This document shows, one piece after another, positions 1-10,037 of a DNA stretch of 64,000 nt. This DNA comes from Leptospira andrefontaineae (GTDB lineage: Bacteria > Spirochaetota > Leptospiria > Leptospirales > Leptospiraceae). The number at the start of each line of letters is the position of its first letter. Position 1 is the stretch's first letter. Location of the stretch: assembly GCF_004770105.1 (NCBI RefSeq), contig NZ_RQEY01000001.1, positions 261,860 to 325,859 of the forward strand. The letters run 5' to 3'. The notes under the pieces are model-generated. The model saw only the letters and a program-made list of their open reading frames with translations. It was not told where the DNA came from and searched no databases. A program made the translations under genes and the position numbers.

Positions 1-1132
1 CAAATCCAACAGATTCACCAATAGAAAGACTAACAGCATCAGGATATAAATAAATACTATTTAAAGTAAGAGAAGAAGGGCCTGTTGGAGTAGAGTCTGC
101 AATGTTAGGAAGTCCATCAGAATCGGAGTCTGTCAATGCTCCAATACCCGGACTCGCGTTGGAACTTGGATTATAAGCATTTGCTACTTCCCAAATATCC
201 AAATATCCGTCATTATCTTGGTCCGCATCGTATCCCGCAACATAAGGAGCACCGGCATCCGTCGGATAGGTAAAGGTATTATTAGGAATACGTGAATTAT
301 TTCCGTAACTATCAATTGCTAAGATTTGAAATAAAATTCCATCAGTGCCAGAAAGAGAATACACTTGGAACGGAATATTAGCACTATAATAATCCGTTCC
401 AGGTTCCTGGGTAAGATTATAGGCGTTAATTGTACCACCTGTCTTTCCAATCAAAAGTTTTGCAGCAAAGCTATCCCCTTCCGGATCAATAATTTTTGCC
501 CGGATCTTATTCGGAACATAGCTTAAGTTAGGTGCAAAAAAATAAGTGGCGCCACTAATTATAGGAGCCAAGTTTCCTTGTGGCGGAGTCCCTGCGCCAA
601 AGATAGAGAAGGTGCGAGAAGAGAATTCAATTCTTCCTCCTTTTAATTTAGAAGGAATAGGATTCCAACCAGAAAGTCTAGCTGAACCTTCTGCTTCAGA
701 AGTATCCGATGAAATAAATGCGCTGCTTTTTTTCTTATTTAAATTTAATGACTCAACTTTTGATGAATCTAATAAAATGGAAATTGTAACATCCTTTTTA
801 AATCGATAAGAGGGAGTAATTTCGTATGCGTCCGAGCTAGGAAGATAACTTCCAGGATATGAACTAGATATTACTGAAGATTTTCGAATTTCAAACTTTT
901 CCTCGGAATCCATCGCCCCTTGAGGAATAAACACCTGAATCTTTTTATCTTCCGAAACAATATAAGAGCCCTCTGGCTTTCCGAAGCCAGTCGCCACAAC
1001 AACACCTGGACTTAATCCAAGCTTTTTTAGTTTATCAACATCATTAGCATCGTTAAATAAATAATCGCAATTAAAATGAATCGCACCCAAGACAATCATC
1101 ATTATCAAATAATATGATTTGCTAATTTTCAT
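1..1132 (-). CDS. Partial surface lipoprotein, calcium-type repeats and start of a Big_2-like domain
   Basis: Reading frame open from an ATG at 1132 to the left edge, so the C-terminus is missing; about 377 codons are visible. The N-terminus (MKISKSYYLIMM, then IHFNC) is a signal peptide with a leptospiral-type lipobox, Cys about residue 22, suggesting an outer-membrane or periplasmic lipoprotein. A beta-rich region follows. Near residue 300 and again about 40 residues later lie Asp-rich segments (DADQDNDGYLDIWE; DSDSDGLPNIAD) of thrombospondin type-3/calcium-binding type. The last visible residues (YLYPDAVSLSIGES) resemble the first strands of a bacterial Ig-like group 2 domain. A GAGG ribosome-binding site lies about 9 nt before the ATG, and a possible -10 (TATAAA) lies further upstream. 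Function unknown; an adhesin-like or matrix-binding role is only inference. Confidence 0.75.
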   Translation of the reverse strand, partial: MKISKSYYLIMMIVLGAIHFNCDYLFNDANDVDKLKKLGLSPGVVVATGFGKPEGSYIVSEDKKIQVFIPQGAMDSEEKFEIRKSSVISSSYPGSYLPSSDAYEITPSYRFKKDVTISILLDSSKVESLNLNKKKSSAFISSDTSEAEGSARLSGWNPIPSKLKGGRIEFSSRTFSIFGAGTPPQGNLAPIISGATYFFAPNLSYVPNKIRAKIIDPEGDSFAAKLLIGKTGGTINAYNLTQEPGTDYYSANIPFQVYSLSGTDGILFQILAIDSYGNNSRIPNNTFTYPTDAGAPYVAGYDADQDNDGYLDIWEVANAYNPSSNASPGIGALTDSDSDGLPNIADSTPTGPSSLTLNSIYLYPDAVSLSIGESVGF

Positions 1133-1248
1133 AACTTCTGAACCTCGCGCAAAATTGCACAAATATCGGGCATTTTATAGCGATTCCTGGACAATAATGG
1201 AATTTGGCGAGAAAAAAAGGAAGGTAATGTTTTTTTTATTTCATATGA

Positions 1249-1294
1249 CACCCAACGCTTAAGAAAAATATCCCAAAATGGATAACGTTGGGTG
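1249..1294. repeat. Nested inverted repeat (stem-loop)
   Basis: Outer arms CACCCAACG (1249-1257) and CGTTGGGTG (1286-1294) are perfectly complementary. Inner arms TATCC (1269-1273) and GGATA (1280-1284) are nested inside. No U-tract follows on the minus strand, so it is not a standard terminator. It lies between two minus-strand genes and could be an mRNA structure or a decayed repeat. Confidence 0.5.
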
Positions 1295-1319
1295 ACCCAA
1301 GTATAAATTAAAATTTGTT

Positions 1320-1781
1320 TTATTCGGTTTTCTTAAAGAAAAACTTATAAAATACGTAAGTCTTTCTTCCGGTTGGAGGTTCAGGAAAGTTCCAGGATTT
1401 AATTTCAGCAACAATACATTCACCGAAACTCTGATCGGCGAAATCCGACTGAACGACCTCTGGGCGGTAAGGATCTCCGTCTGGTTCAACTTGCCAGTCC
1501 ACTACAACCTTTCCGTCCGTTATAATAGGCTTACTTTCCAAAAACTTATTGTAACAAGCCTGTATTTTACCTGTATTCTTAGAAATAGTGTTGTTTACCT
1601 CATTCTTGATATAGGGATCCGATTCTCCTTGGTTCCGAGAGTTCCGATAATATTCAACGGGCAAGTTTGGTTCAGTTCTTTGAATAAAAAGATATGCAAT
1701 AATTCCTAAATTAAAAATGATCAGTGCAATAATTGCTGCAGATTTCAACTGCTCCTTAGATAAACTTTCTTTCAAATTCAT
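1320..1781 (-). CDS. Membrane-anchored AgmX/PglI C-terminal-domain protein
   Basis: 153 aa. A short basic N-terminus is followed by one hydrophobic segment (about residues 14-33, AAIIALIIFNLGIIAYLFI), so it is probably an inner-membrane protein with a periplasmic C-terminal domain. The pattern from residue 70 on (IQACYNKFLESKP, then GKVVVDWQVEPDGD, then FGECIVAEIKSWNFPEPP, then FYKFFFKK) matches the TonB-like AgmX/PglI C-terminal family. It keeps the two Cys usual for that family (ACY and ECI), which may form a disulfide. The stop is 187 bp from the downstream lipoprotein start; the start lies 14 bp after the stop of the upstream DUF2723 gene, so the two are probably cotranscribed. Precise role unknown. 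Confidence 0.7.
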   Translation of the reverse strand: MNLKESLSKEQLKSAAIIALIIFNLGIIAYLFIQRTEPNLPVEYYRNSRNQGESDPYIKNEVNNTISKNTGKIQACYNKFLESKPIITDGKVVVDWQVEPDGDPYRPEVVQSDFADQSFGECIVAEIKSWNFPEPPTGRKTYVFYKFFFKKTE

Positions 1782-1795
1782 TCAAATATCTCCTT

Positions 1796-3913
1796 TTACT
1801 TGCTACAGACTTTTTGGCGAGTTTCCGTTAGACTCTTACTCAACCCAAGGGAAAGCTGTCTATCTATTTCCTCCATTGTGTACAAAAGAGGATGATCACA
1901 TTTTTTCATTCGAGAGGCGATTGGAATTGCGATCTGAATTCCTTCCTTCATTAAAATTTCCATTCTTCGATTGTCCATACCTGAATTAACCCAATGCACT
2001 CGATTAATCAAAAATTGCCTTACAATATCTGCTTGTTCTGAGACATACAAATCTTTCAAATACGGTATCACTTTTAAAAAATATTCATCAGATTCAGGAA
2101 ACTTCTTCTCGTAAGCATTCAGAGACTGGGCCGCCATTAAGATACAAACAGGAATATATTCAAAGGCCGTATGATACATTCGAGCCTCGACTACAATTTT
2201 ACAATATTCGCCTACAATCTGGTTTCGATAATAACTCCAAATTTTACGGTCTTTAAAAGTCAAAATCTCCCTATCCAATTCTGAAATAGCAAAACGATAA
2301 GTTTTCTCAGAGATACCATCCGGTTGAGGAGTATTCGAAATTTCATAAACAAGCCCTCTATAAGAATAAGATAATGGAAAAGGAGCTGTTTTATCATCAA
2401 AAGCTACGATTTTTTTCGTTGTGAACACCTTTATCCCTTTGTCCAATCTATGAGAAATATAGTTTAAAAGCGGAATTCTTCGTGACTCGTTTGTATTATT
2501 GAACCTTCTATCAAAAATTTTTCTCGGCAACATAGCTGCTAATTGAGAGTTAAGTTCTAAATCTGGTCTAAAATTTTCGCCATAATGAGCATATGCGATC
2601 TCTGGAGCATCCATATCGCTATGAACTAATAAAGATGATTTTGCAGGCAGCTCACTTAATACTTCCTTAGCATAAGAATAAGCGAATTTATCCGTGGACT
2701 GCTGGACTTTCCAAATAGTTTTATAAAAGAAAAATCCTAAAATGAAAATAAGTATAAGAATCGAAAACGAACGCTTATATAAGGAAGAAGAAATATATTT
2801 TAGAAAAAAGTCCCAGCCAATTGCAAAATAAATACATAGAGCCAGAAGAGGGGTTATATTATAGAATCGATATAAATCTTTAGTTAAAGCATTCCACTCT
2901 GCCCTCCATAGGAATAGCAGAAATACCGAATTCGAAAGTAAGGCTAAGAATAAAGAAACCGATCTAAGTCTTCCTATCAAAACAAAAGAAAGAATGAAGC
3001 CCACCAGAGAAATAAATAAGCCAAAATAAACAAGATCTTCCGCGGAGAATGAGATAAATCCGACTATAAATTCTACTGAATCCTTAAAAGTTGCAGTAGA
3101 AAATACATTAGAGTCTTCTCGATCCTTCCTAAGCAAAACATAAAAAAAATCGCCTAAACTGCGAATAGGCCCTAAAAATAAAAAATCAGTAAAATAATGA
3201 GCTACGAAAAAATACAAATACGGAGTTAACCCTAAGAGAAAACCGAAAATTAGAAAATATTTATATTCGAATACTTTCTTTCTCTCAGACCATAAAATTG
3301 GAAGAAATGAAAATGAGCTTAACACTGCTAAGGGCCAATGGCAGGACATACTCAGTCCCGAAAAAAGACCGAATAACAATATATGAGTTTTAATCTTCGA
3401 TTCTTCAAATTTTATTAAGTAAAACCACGAAAGCAGAAAGAGAAATGAATTTAGAATATAGACTTCTGCCACTACCGATTGATAAACGACAGTAAAAGCG
3501 GAACCAAATAACACTGCAGCAAGCAAAGAAGAATCAAGACTATATTTCCATCTGCGTACAAATAAGTATAATAAAGTGGCTGTTCCAGCTCCCAGAAGAC
3601 AATTCATGAAATGAACCTGAAAAGCAGGAGATCCCCAAAATATAAGTGATGATACAATCTTGCCTAATAATGAGTATAAAGGATATCCCGGCGGATGTGC
3701 AATTCCTGCGTTAAGAGCCACCAAGAGAAAAGATCCGGAATCTTCGAAGGTAACATGAGATGGCGCGATGTAAGAATAAGAAATTAAGAAAAAAAGAAAT
3801 AACAGAATAGAAACGGACCTGTCTGTATTTTTCTCAAAAAGATAGCCAATCGAATCTACGGCAGATTTCATACTAGAATTGCGAAAACTTTGTCTATACA
3901 AGTCATTTGGCAA
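1796..3913 (-). CDS. DUF2723 multi-membrane protein (putative glycosyltransferase)
   Basis: 705 aa. The first membrane segment is followed by the DUF2723 signature (TFEDSGSF, then GIAHPPGYPLYSLLGKI, residues about 55-90). Roughly ten or more hydrophobic segments extend to about residue 400, and the remaining 300 residues are soluble and probably periplasmic. The family is related to protein O-mannosyltransferase-type GT-C enzymes (TMEM260-like). The Glu-Asp in the first loop (FEDSG) fits the acidic loop motif of GT-C folds. Donor and acceptor cannot be read from sequence. It is upstream of, and close to, the AgmX-like gene. A perfect TATAAT -10 lies upstream at 3951-3956. Confidence 0.8.
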   Translation of the reverse strand: MPNDLYRQSFRNSSMKSAVDSIGYLFEKNTDRSVSILLFLFFLISYSYIAPSHVTFEDSGSFLLVALNAGIAHPPGYPLYSLLGKIVSSLIFWGSPAFQVHFMNCLLGAGTATLLYLFVRRWKYSLDSSLLAAVLFGSAFTVVYQSVVAEVYILNSFLFLLSWFYLIKFEESKIKTHILLFGLFSGLSMSCHWPLAVLSSFSFLPILWSERKKVFEYKYFLIFGFLLGLTPYLYFFVAHYFTDFLFLGPIRSLGDFFYVLLRKDREDSNVFSTATFKDSVEFIVGFISFSAEDLVYFGLFISLVGFILSFVLIGRLRSVSLFLALLSNSVFLLFLWRAEWNALTKDLYRFYNITPLLALCIYFAIGWDFFLKYISSSLYKRSFSILILIFILGFFFYKTIWKVQQSTDKFAYSYAKEVLSELPAKSSLLVHSDMDAPEIAYAHYGENFRPDLELNSQLAAMLPRKIFDRRFNNTNESRRIPLLNYISHRLDKGIKVFTTKKIVAFDDKTAPFPLSYSYRGLVYEISNTPQPDGISEKTYRFAISELDREILTFKDRKIWSYYRNQIVGEYCKIVVEARMYHTAFEYIPVCILMAAQSLNAYEKKFPESDEYFLKVIPYLKDLYVSEQADIVRQFLINRVHWVNSGMDNRRMEILMKEGIQIAIPIASRMKKCDHPLLYTMEEIDRQLSLGLSKSLTETRQKVCSK

Positions 3914-3950
3914 TATATAATTATATTTTCGTAATCTCTAAATAAGACAA

Positions 3951-3978
3951 TTATAGTGAGAATTCGGGTCTAATTTAA
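3951..3978 (-). promoter_or_regulatory. Candidate promoter for the DUF2723 gene
   Basis: On the minus strand a perfect TATAAT (3956-3951) is preceded, with a 16-bp spacer, by TTAAAT (3978-3973), a weak -35. It lies about 40 bp upstream of the DUF2723 ATG and after the rplQ terminator, as expected for an independent unit. Confidence 0.4.
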
Positions 3979-3988
3979 CAGTATGCAC

Positions 3989-4026
3989 AAAAATAAAAAA
4001 CCCCGATGTCGTTTCCAACACCGGGG
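3989..4026 (-). terminator. Rho-independent terminator of the ribosomal alpha operon
   Basis: On the minus strand a 9-bp stem (CCCCGGTGT pairing with ACATCGGGG, one G-T pair; 8-nt loop) is followed by TTTTTTATTTTT. It starts 37 bp after the rplQ stop and closes the long tuf-S10-spc-alpha run. Confidence 0.9.
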
Positions 4027-4062
4027 CCCACATATCTCCCATCTCTTCGGGGATTATATATA

Positions 4063-4647
<585 letters not shown>

Positions 4648-4649
4648 AT

Positions 4650-5627
4650 TTAGAAATCTCTCATTCCGAACGAAAGTCCCAAACCAGCAAGTTTAGACTT
4701 AAGTTCTGCGAGACCTTGCTCGCTATAATGTTTGGATTTGGACATCTCTTCTTCAGATCTCTTAACAAGGTCTCCAACGAAGTCGATTTCCAAACTGCGA
4801 AGAACGTTTAGGGAACGTACAGAAAGTTCGAGTTCTTCCACGTGTTTGGAAAGGGAAGCTTTCAACTTCTCGTCCGCTTCGTCTAACTCGTCTTCTTCTT
4901 CCTCTAATTCTTCTTCGAAGTTGATGAATACTGTAAGGTGTTCTTTTAGGATTTTAGCCGCTTGAGCAACTGCATCCTCAGGTGAAATGGATCCGTCTGT
5001 CCAAACTTCCAGAGTCAGTTTTTCGTAATCGGATCTCTGAGCCACACGGGTCTCGGAAATTTCGAAAATTACTTTTTGAACTGGAGAGAAGATAGAGTCG
5101 ATTGGGATAGTTCCAAGAACTTCTATATCCTTCTTCTTATCTTCTGCTGGAACGTATCCTCTTCCTCTTTGGATTTCCAGATCCAATACAAGGTTCGCGT
5201 CTTCATTCAAAGTTGCGATATGTAGATCCGGGTTCATGATCTCGATGGAAGAATCTACAGCCAGATCTCCGGCTCTGAAATATCCTGCACCTTTCAATTC
5301 CAAATGGATAACTTTGCTTTGGTCCTTGTCCTCAGGCTCATATTTAATACGAACTTGTTTGAGGTTTAGGATGATACGAGTAACGTCTTCAGCGACTCCT
5401 TCGATATAAGAGAACTCATGGTTCACACCTTCGATACGAAGAGCGGAAATTGCCGCTCCTTCAATAGAAGACATGAGAGTTCTACGAAGAGAGTTTCCGA
5501 TCGTGGTCGCAAAACCGCGCTCGAAAGGCTCCGCTACGAATTTTCCGTAGTTCGGAGTATTCGCTTCCGTAGTAAATTCGATCTTTTTGGGACGTTTAAA
5601 TCCTTTGAGTAAACTTTTTAGAGACAC
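4650..5627 (-). CDS. rpoA: RNA polymerase alpha subunit
   Basis: 325 aa, normal length. The N-terminal assembly domain shows [19 protein letters not shown] (about residues 33-51), the family hallmark. The linker/end of the NTD (about residues 235-255) is a run of acidic residues ([18 protein letters not shown]). The C-terminal domain carries the helix-hairpin-helix that contacts UP-elements and activators (LSVRSLNVL, then [17 protein letters not shown]). Sits between rpsD and rplQ in the standard alpha-operon order. Confidence 0.98.
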   Translation of the reverse strand: MSLKSLLKGFKRPKKIEFTTEANTPNYGKFVAEPFERGFATTIGNSLRRTLMSSIEGAAISALRIEGVNHEFSYIEGVAEDVTRIILNLKQVRIKYEPEDKDQSKVIHLELKGAGYFRAGDLAVDSSIEIMNPDLHIATLNEDANLVLDLEIQRGRGYVPAEDKKKDIEVLGTIPIDSIFSPVQKVIFEISETRVAQRSDYEKLTLEVWTDGSISPEDAVAQAAKILKEHLTVFINFEEELEEEEDELDEADEKLKASLSKHVEELELSVRSLNVLRSLEIDFVGDLVKRSEEEMSKSKHYSEQGLAELKSKLAGLGLSFGMRDF

Positions 5628-5649
5628 TTAGAAACCCTTCCCAATAAAA

Positions 5650-6273
5650 TTACTTGGAGTACAACTCCACGATCACCTGCTCTTTTACTGGAATGTCGAC
5701 ATGATGACGTTCCGGCAAAGACAGAATTTCTCCTGAGAACTGAATGAAATCAGAAGACACCCAAGAAGGAATATTATTCAGAGACTGAGCCAGTTGGATA
5801 TTCTGGGTAATAAAACCAGAAGTTCTGAATTTAGGTTTGATCTCGATCTTATCGCCTACTTTCAAACGGAAAGATGGAATATCAACTTTCTCGCCATTTA
5901 CCAGAATATGGTTATGAGCGATGAAGTTTCTCGCCTGACGTCTAGTCACAGCGAAACCTAAACGATATACAACGTTATCTAATCTTCTTTCTAAAAGTTG
6001 GAGAAGAATTTCACCGGTTACACCGTGAGCGTGAGAAGCTTCTTCGTAAAGGCTACGGAATTGTTTTTCTAAAAGTCCGTAAGCTCTTTTCAACTTCTGC
6101 TTTTCACGAAGCTGAGAACCATATTCGGAAATTTTCGGTTTCCGTTTAGGTTGCATACCAGGAGGTCCCTTTTTATGGAACTTATCTCTATTGAAAGTAA
6201 AACTGGATTTGAGGTAAAGGTTAACACCTTCTCTCCTCATTAGTTTAACGACAGGTCCTCTATATCTTGCCAT
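5650..6273 (-). CDS. rpsD: Ribosomal protein S4
   Basis: 207 aa, normal length. N-terminus MARYRGPVVKLMRREG; the S4 RNA-binding domain (RLDNVVYRLGFAVTRRQARN, then HNHILVNGEKVDIPS) spans about residues 95-155. Primary 16S rRNA binder that nucleates 30S assembly; in other bacteria it is also the translational regulator of the alpha operon. The N-terminal Cys cluster of zinc-binding S4 is absent, so this is the zinc-free form. It lies 22 bp upstream of rpoA and 12 bp after rpsK. Confidence 0.97.
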   Translation of the reverse strand: MARYRGPVVKLMRREGVNLYLKSSFTFNRDKFHKKGPPGMQPKRKPKISEYGSQLREKQKLKRAYGLLEKQFRSLYEEASHAHGVTGEILLQLLERRLDNVVYRLGFAVTRRQARNFIAHNHILVNGEKVDIPSFRLKVGDKIEIKPKFRTSGFITQNIQLAQSLNNIPSWVSSDFIQFSGEILSLPERHHVDIPVKEQVIVELYSK

Positions 6274-6285
6274 ATTATTCCTACC

Positions 6286-6693
6286 TTAAACCCTTCTTCT
6301 TTTACGCGGACGACAGCCGTTATGAGGTAAAGGTGTAACGTCCTTGATCATTTTAATGGAAAGTCCTCTAGCAACTAAGGAACGGATCGCGGATTCGCGT
6401 CCGATACCTGGGCCAGAAACCAGAACATCCACTTCGGCTAAACCGGTAGAGTCGATTGCTTTCTCGGCAGCATTTCCCGCTGCGATTTGAGCCGCATACG
6501 GAGTAGATTTTTTGGATCCACGGAAACCCATAGCACCAGCGGTTGACCAAGACAGAGTATTTCCTGCCAAGTCAGTGATGGTGATAATGGTATTGTTAAA
6601 AGAAGCGGTGATATAGACCTTTCCGCGAGGAACGACCTTTTTCTCCTTCTTCTTAACCTTTTTCTCTTTTTTGCCTTTTTTATCTTCAGCCAT
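6286..6693 (-). CDS. rpsK: Ribosomal protein S11 with basic N-terminal extension
   Basis: 135 aa. The S11 core starts around residue 25 ([21 protein letters not shown], then [17 protein letters not shown], then [13 protein letters not shown], then [15 protein letters not shown]). The first ~20 residues are almost all Lys/Glu/Asp ([19 protein letters not shown]), longer and more charged than in most bacteria. Forms the 30S platform near the mRNA exit. Start is 2 bp after the rpsM stop. Confidence 0.97.
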   Translation of the reverse strand: MAEDKKGKKEKKVKKKEKKVVPRGKVYITASFNNTIITITDLAGNTLSWSTAGAMGFRGSKKSTPYAAQIAAGNAAEKAIDSTGLAEVDVLVSGPGIGRESAIRSLVARGLSIKMIKDVTPLPHNGCRPRKRRRV

Positions 6694-6695
6694 GA

Positions 6696-7073
6696 TTACT
6701 TAGTCACCTTCTTCTTATTGGCAACGGTCTTCTTAACACCCTTACGAGTACGGGCATTTGTTCTGGTTCTTTGACCGCGAACTGGAAGACCTCTTCTATG
6801 ACGCAGGCCTCTGTAACATCCGATATCCATCAATCTTTTGATATTGAGTTGGTTTTCGGAGCGAAGATCTCCTTCTACCTTGATACTTTCTTCGATCGCT
6901 TTTCTGAGAGCAGCTTCTTGAGTGTCAGAAAGATCCTTCACTCTGATTGCCTCATCAACGCCCGCTTTAGCGAGAAGTTTGCGAGAAGTGGATCGGCCGA
7001 TTCCGTAAATATACGTTAGACCAACAACGATTCTTTTTTCTCTTGGAAGATCGATACCTGCGATACGAGCCAT
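6696..7073 (-). CDS. rpsM: Ribosomal protein S13
   Basis: 125 aa, typical. [26 protein letters not shown] is the canonical start, followed by the H2TH region and [25 protein letters not shown] near the C-terminus. Located at the 30S head, contacting P-site tRNA and the 50S bridge. First gene of the alpha block, directly after rpmJ. Confidence 0.98.
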   Translation of the reverse strand: MARIAGIDLPREKRIVVGLTYIYGIGRSTSRKLLAKAGVDEAIRVKDLSDTQEAALRKAIEESIKVEGDLRSENQLNIKRLMDIGCYRGLRHRRGLPVRGQRTRTNARTRKGVKKTVANKKKVTK

Positions 7074-7075
7074 GA

Positions 7076-7189
7076 TTATGCTTGCCTTTGCTTGTGTTTA
7101 GGGTTGGTGCAGATCACTCTGATCACACCTTTTCTTCTGATAACTTTGCAGCTAGTGCAGATTTTTTTTACGGAAGTTCTTACTTTCAT
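7076..7189 (-). CDS. rpmJ: Ribosomal protein L36
   Basis: 37 aa, short but complete: ATG at 7189, TAA at 7078-7076. The translation starts [21 protein letters not shown] and ends [11 protein letters not shown]. It is the zinc-ribbon form, with CxxC (ICTSC), a third Cys (ICT) and His (KHK). It sits in the conserved slot between infA and rpsM. Confidence 0.97.
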   Translation of the reverse strand: MKVRTSVKKICTSCKVIRRKGVIRVICTNPKHKQRQA

Positions 7190-7198
7190 AACGTGTTC

Positions 7199-7417
7199 CT
7201 ATTTTTTGCGGTAGGTAATTCTACCCTTGGTCAAATCGTAAGGAGAGAGTTCCACGGTGACTTTGTCGCCAGGGAGGATCCTGATATAATGCATTCTCAT
7301 TTTACCGGAAATATGGGCTAAAACCTTATGACCATTTTCCAGCTCAACGCGGAACATTGCGTTTGGGAGAGGTTCCAAAACGGTACCGTCCACGGTGATT
7401 GCATCTTCTTTCGCCAA
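7199..7417 (-). CDS. infA: Translation initiation factor IF-1
   Basis: 72 aa, exact family length. [20 protein letters not shown], then [20 protein letters not shown] and RITYRKK are the S1-like OB-fold signature. Binds the 30S A site during initiation. Starts 1 bp after the adk stop; the map gene found between adk and infA in many bacteria is not present here. Confidence 0.98.
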   Translation of the reverse strand: MAKEDAITVDGTVLEPLPNAMFRVELENGHKVLAHISGKMRMHYIRILPGDKVTVELSPYDLTKGRITYRKK

Positions 7418-7418
7418 G

Positions 7419-7982
7419 TTAAGCTAACTCCTTCTCGATCAGTTTTGTGACTGTATCCAAGTTCCCTACTCCGTTTACACGGGAGAGATTTCCTTTTGCA
7501 GCATAGTAGTCCAATAATGGAAGAGTCTTCTTGTTATAAGTTTCCAAGCGGCTCTTGATCGTTGTTTCGTTGTCGTCGGAACGACCTTCGATTTCTGCAC
7601 GTTTCAATAAACGTTCCAGAAGTTCTTGATCCGGAACTTCTAGATTGATCGCTCTTTTGATTTTCAAACCTTCTGTGCTTAGGATTTTATCCAATGCATC
7701 TGCTTGCTCTACGGTTCTTGGAAATCCATCCAATAAGAATCCGTTTTTGCAATCAGGCTCTACAAGACGATCTTTGATAATGCCAATAACAACTGAATCC
7801 GGAACTAAATCTCCGGCATCCATATATCTCTTTGCTTCTAATCCCATTTGGGTCCCGTTCTTAACGGCAGCTCTCAGAATATCTCCAGTAGAGATCTGAG
7901 GAATTCCCAAAGTATCGCAAAGTATCTTTGCCTGGGTGCCTTTACCAGCACCCGGAGGGCCCATGAAAATGATGGAATTCAT
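7419..7982 (-). CDS. adk: Adenylate kinase, short-LID type
   Basis: 187 aa. P-loop [10 protein letters not shown] at residues 8-17, GDILR and DGFPRT motifs, and the short-LID form: after [15 protein letters not shown] the protein goes straight to [12 protein letters not shown], without the ~25-residue zinc-type LID insert. Converts AMP + ATP to 2 ADP. Lies 4 bp after the secY stop in the usual secY-adk arrangement. Confidence 0.97.
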   Translation of the reverse strand: MNSIIFMGPPGAGKGTQAKILCDTLGIPQISTGDILRAAVKNGTQMGLEAKRYMDAGDLVPDSVVIGIIKDRLVEPDCKNGFLLDGFPRTVEQADALDKILSTEGLKIKRAINLEVPDQELLERLLKRAEIEGRSDDNETTIKSRLETYNKKTLPLLDYYAAKGNLSRVNGVGNLDTVTKLIEKELA

Positions 7983-7986
7983 TTTC

Positions 7987-9369
7987 TTAAGACCTTCCTT
8001 TGATCTTAGTTTTTTTCAAGAAACCATCATAGTTTCTCATAAGCAATTGGGACTCTAATTGTTTCAAAGTTTCCAAAGCCACCCCTACCATGATGAGTAG
8101 AGAAGTTCCACCGAAAGTGTAAACCAAGGATCCACCACCGGAGTTCGTTCCTAAATTTAGGAAACGAATAATGATATAAGGAGCTAACGCAAGTCCTGCT
8201 AAGAAAACCGCACCAGGAAGAGTGATCCTGTTTAGGACCTTCTCAATATATTCCTTAGTATGAGAACCTGGACGAATTCCAGGAATGAATCCATTATACT
8301 TACGAAGATTCTCCGCAAGTTCTCCCGGATTGAATTGGATCGCAGTATAAAAATACGCGAAGAACACGATCAATGCGATATATACGAAGAAGTAAAATGC
8401 AGCGTGATACCAAGTCTGAGAGAATGGATTCAAATAATCCAATAGAAGAACCCAGCCCGCCCAGTTAGGAAGCTCGGATATCTGTTGGATAATCGTTTGA
8501 GGAAAAAGTAATAAAGAAGAAGCGAATATGATCGGCATTACGCTCGCGCCATTCACTTTAAAAGGAATGCTTTGAGACTTAGCTTGGACCATCTTTCTTC
8601 CCACCATTTGTTTTCCGTACTGTAAAGGAACCTTACGGACACCTTGAGTAAGAAGAACAGTTAACGCGATGAGTAGAATGAATAAAAGAAGAAGGATGAT
8701 GATATTCAGTCCGTCTACAAAGTTCTCACGGAACAATTGAGCTACGGAAACAGGAAGACGTCCTACGATACCTGCAAAGATCAAAAGAGAAATTCCGTTA
8801 CCGATCCCTCTCTCAGTGATTTGCTCGCCGAGCCAGATCAAAAGTACTGTTCCAGTAGTAATAGACAATAACGCAATAAAGAAGAACCAAGATTCAACGG
8901 AAGAGTGGATCAAACCTGGGTGAAGAGCAGGTGCATTGTCCGCTCCATAAGACCAACGTTGAGCCAAACGGATCACTGCTAAAGACTGAACTCCACAAAG
9001 TAGGATAGTTCCGTATTTAGTATATTGGCTGATCTTCTTGCGACCTTCATCTCCTTCTTTTTGGAGTTTTTGTAAAGAAGGAACAAGAACCATCACTAAC
9101 TGCATAATGATGGAAGAAGAAATATAAGGCATGATACCTAACGCGAAAATGGAGAAGTTCAGAAGAGCTCCTCCCGCGAACATATCGAACATTCCTACAA
9201 GGCCCTCGGCTGCATTTGCATCCAAAGCGATTGCGGAAACTACTTTAGGATCGATACCAGGAATAGTAATATGAGTCCCAAGACGGAAGAGTAAGAGCAT
9301 GCCAAGAGTAAAGAACACCTTGTTTCTCAACTCTGGGATTTTGAAGATATTTGCGATCGAAGTCAGCAT
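7987..9369 (-). CDS. secY: Preprotein translocase subunit SecY
   Basis: 460 aa. Ten membrane segments expected for SecY are visible as hydrophobic blocks. Signatures: [13 protein letters not shown] near the start, [23 protein letters not shown] (second SecY signature), [25 protein letters not shown], and the cytoplasmic loop [12 protein letters not shown]. Forms the SecYEG channel with SecE, whose gene is at 60526-60708. Separated from rplO by a 130-bp gap that holds a stem-loop, so its expression may be tuned separately from the upstream ribosomal genes. Confidence 0.98.
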   Translation of the reverse strand: MLTSIANIFKIPELRNKVFFTLGMLLLFRLGTHITIPGIDPKVVSAIALDANAAEGLVGMFDMFAGGALLNFSIFALGIMPYISSSIIMQLVMVLVPSLQKLQKEGDEGRKKISQYTKYGTILLCGVQSLAVIRLAQRWSYGADNAPALHPGLIHSSVESWFFFIALLSITTGTVLLIWLGEQITERGIGNGISLLIFAGIVGRLPVSVAQLFRENFVDGLNIIILLLLFILLIALTVLLTQGVRKVPLQYGKQMVGRKMVQAKSQSIPFKVNGASVMPIIFASSLLLFPQTIIQQISELPNWAGWVLLLDYLNPFSQTWYHAAFYFFVYIALIVFFAYFYTAIQFNPGELAENLRKYNGFIPGIRPGSHTKEYIEKVLNRITLPGAVFLAGLALAPYIIIRFLNLGTNSGGGSLVYTFGGTSLLIMVGVALETLKQLESQLLMRNYDGFLKKTKIKGRS

Positions 9370-9416
9370 ATTGCTTTGTTCTCTTTCCTTATTTCCTGGT
9401 CATTCCCCTTTCGGGC

Positions 9417-9447
9417 AAAAGGGACTCAAAGGTTTACCCCGAGTCCC
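9417..9447 (-). promoter_or_regulatory. Intercistronic stem-loop between rplO and secY
   Basis: GGGACTC (9421-9427) pairs with GAGTCCC (9441-9447), 13-nt loop; on the minus strand it is followed by TTTTGCC. The U-run is short, so a partial terminator/attenuator or an RNase processing site is more likely than a full stop. The same arm sequence forms the rpsG terminator at 48747-48774. Confidence 0.55.
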
Positions 9448-9499
9448 TTCTTAAACATTAAAGATTCGTTTCAGACAAACAGTCGAAAAACGGCTCGGA

Positions 9500-10024
9500 T
9501 TAAGCTTCTTTAGAAGCCAATTCTGAACGAAGTTTTACGGAACCGCCTGCTTTCTCTATCTTTGCCTTGGCAGAAGCGGAAAAACCATCCGCTACTATAT
9601 GAACCGCTTTTGTGATCTCACCGGTTCCCAAAATCTTGAAAAGAGTGCCCTCATTATCAAGAATCTTCGATTCAACCATAATTTTGGCATCTATGTTGCC
9701 GGTCAACCCGCTTTTCTCTATGTCTCTCAAGTTGACTGGGAAGAAATCCTTATGAAATATGGAAGTGAATCCACGCTTAGGAAGTCTTCTGTGGATAGGC
9801 ATCTGCCCACCTTCGAATCCTCTACGAACAGTATTACGAGCGTATTGTCCCTTAGAACCACGTCCTCCCGTTTTACCGGTTTTGGAACCGATACCACGAC
9901 CTAAACGTTTTTTGTTCTTAGTAGAACCAGCTGGAACAGGAATGATATTTCCTGCCGGCTTATCTCCCTTTTCAGTACGTTCTTTTCCGAACGCTAGGGC
10001 AGCCTTAATTCTTTCTTTACTCAT
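9500..10024 (-). CDS. rplO: Ribosomal protein L15
   Basis: 174 aa, longer than the usual ~145 because of an N-terminal extension ([23 protein letters not shown]) before the core. The core begins with [27 protein letters not shown] and continues [17 protein letters not shown]. Late-assembling 23S rRNA-binding protein. Located between rpmD and secY as in the spc operon of other bacteria. Confidence 0.96.
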   Translation of the reverse strand: MSKERIKAALAFGKERTEKGDKPAGNIIPVPAGSTKNKKRLGRGIGSKTGKTGGRGSKGQYARNTVRRGFEGGQMPIHRRLPKRGFTSIFHKDFFPVNLRDIEKSGLTGNIDAKIMVESKILDNEGTLFKILGTGEITKAVHIVADGFSASAKAKIEKAGGSVKLRSELASKEA

Positions 10025-10037
10025 TTCCCTTACCTAA

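Noticed and set aside
546..809. Plus-strand ORF of 87 codons
   Set aside because: It lies inside the minus-strand lipoprotein gene, which has a signal peptide, domains and a start with ribosome-binding site.
1259..1489. Minus-strand ORF of 76 codons
   Set aside because: Overlaps the AgmX-like gene in another frame, with no domain or ribosome-binding site.
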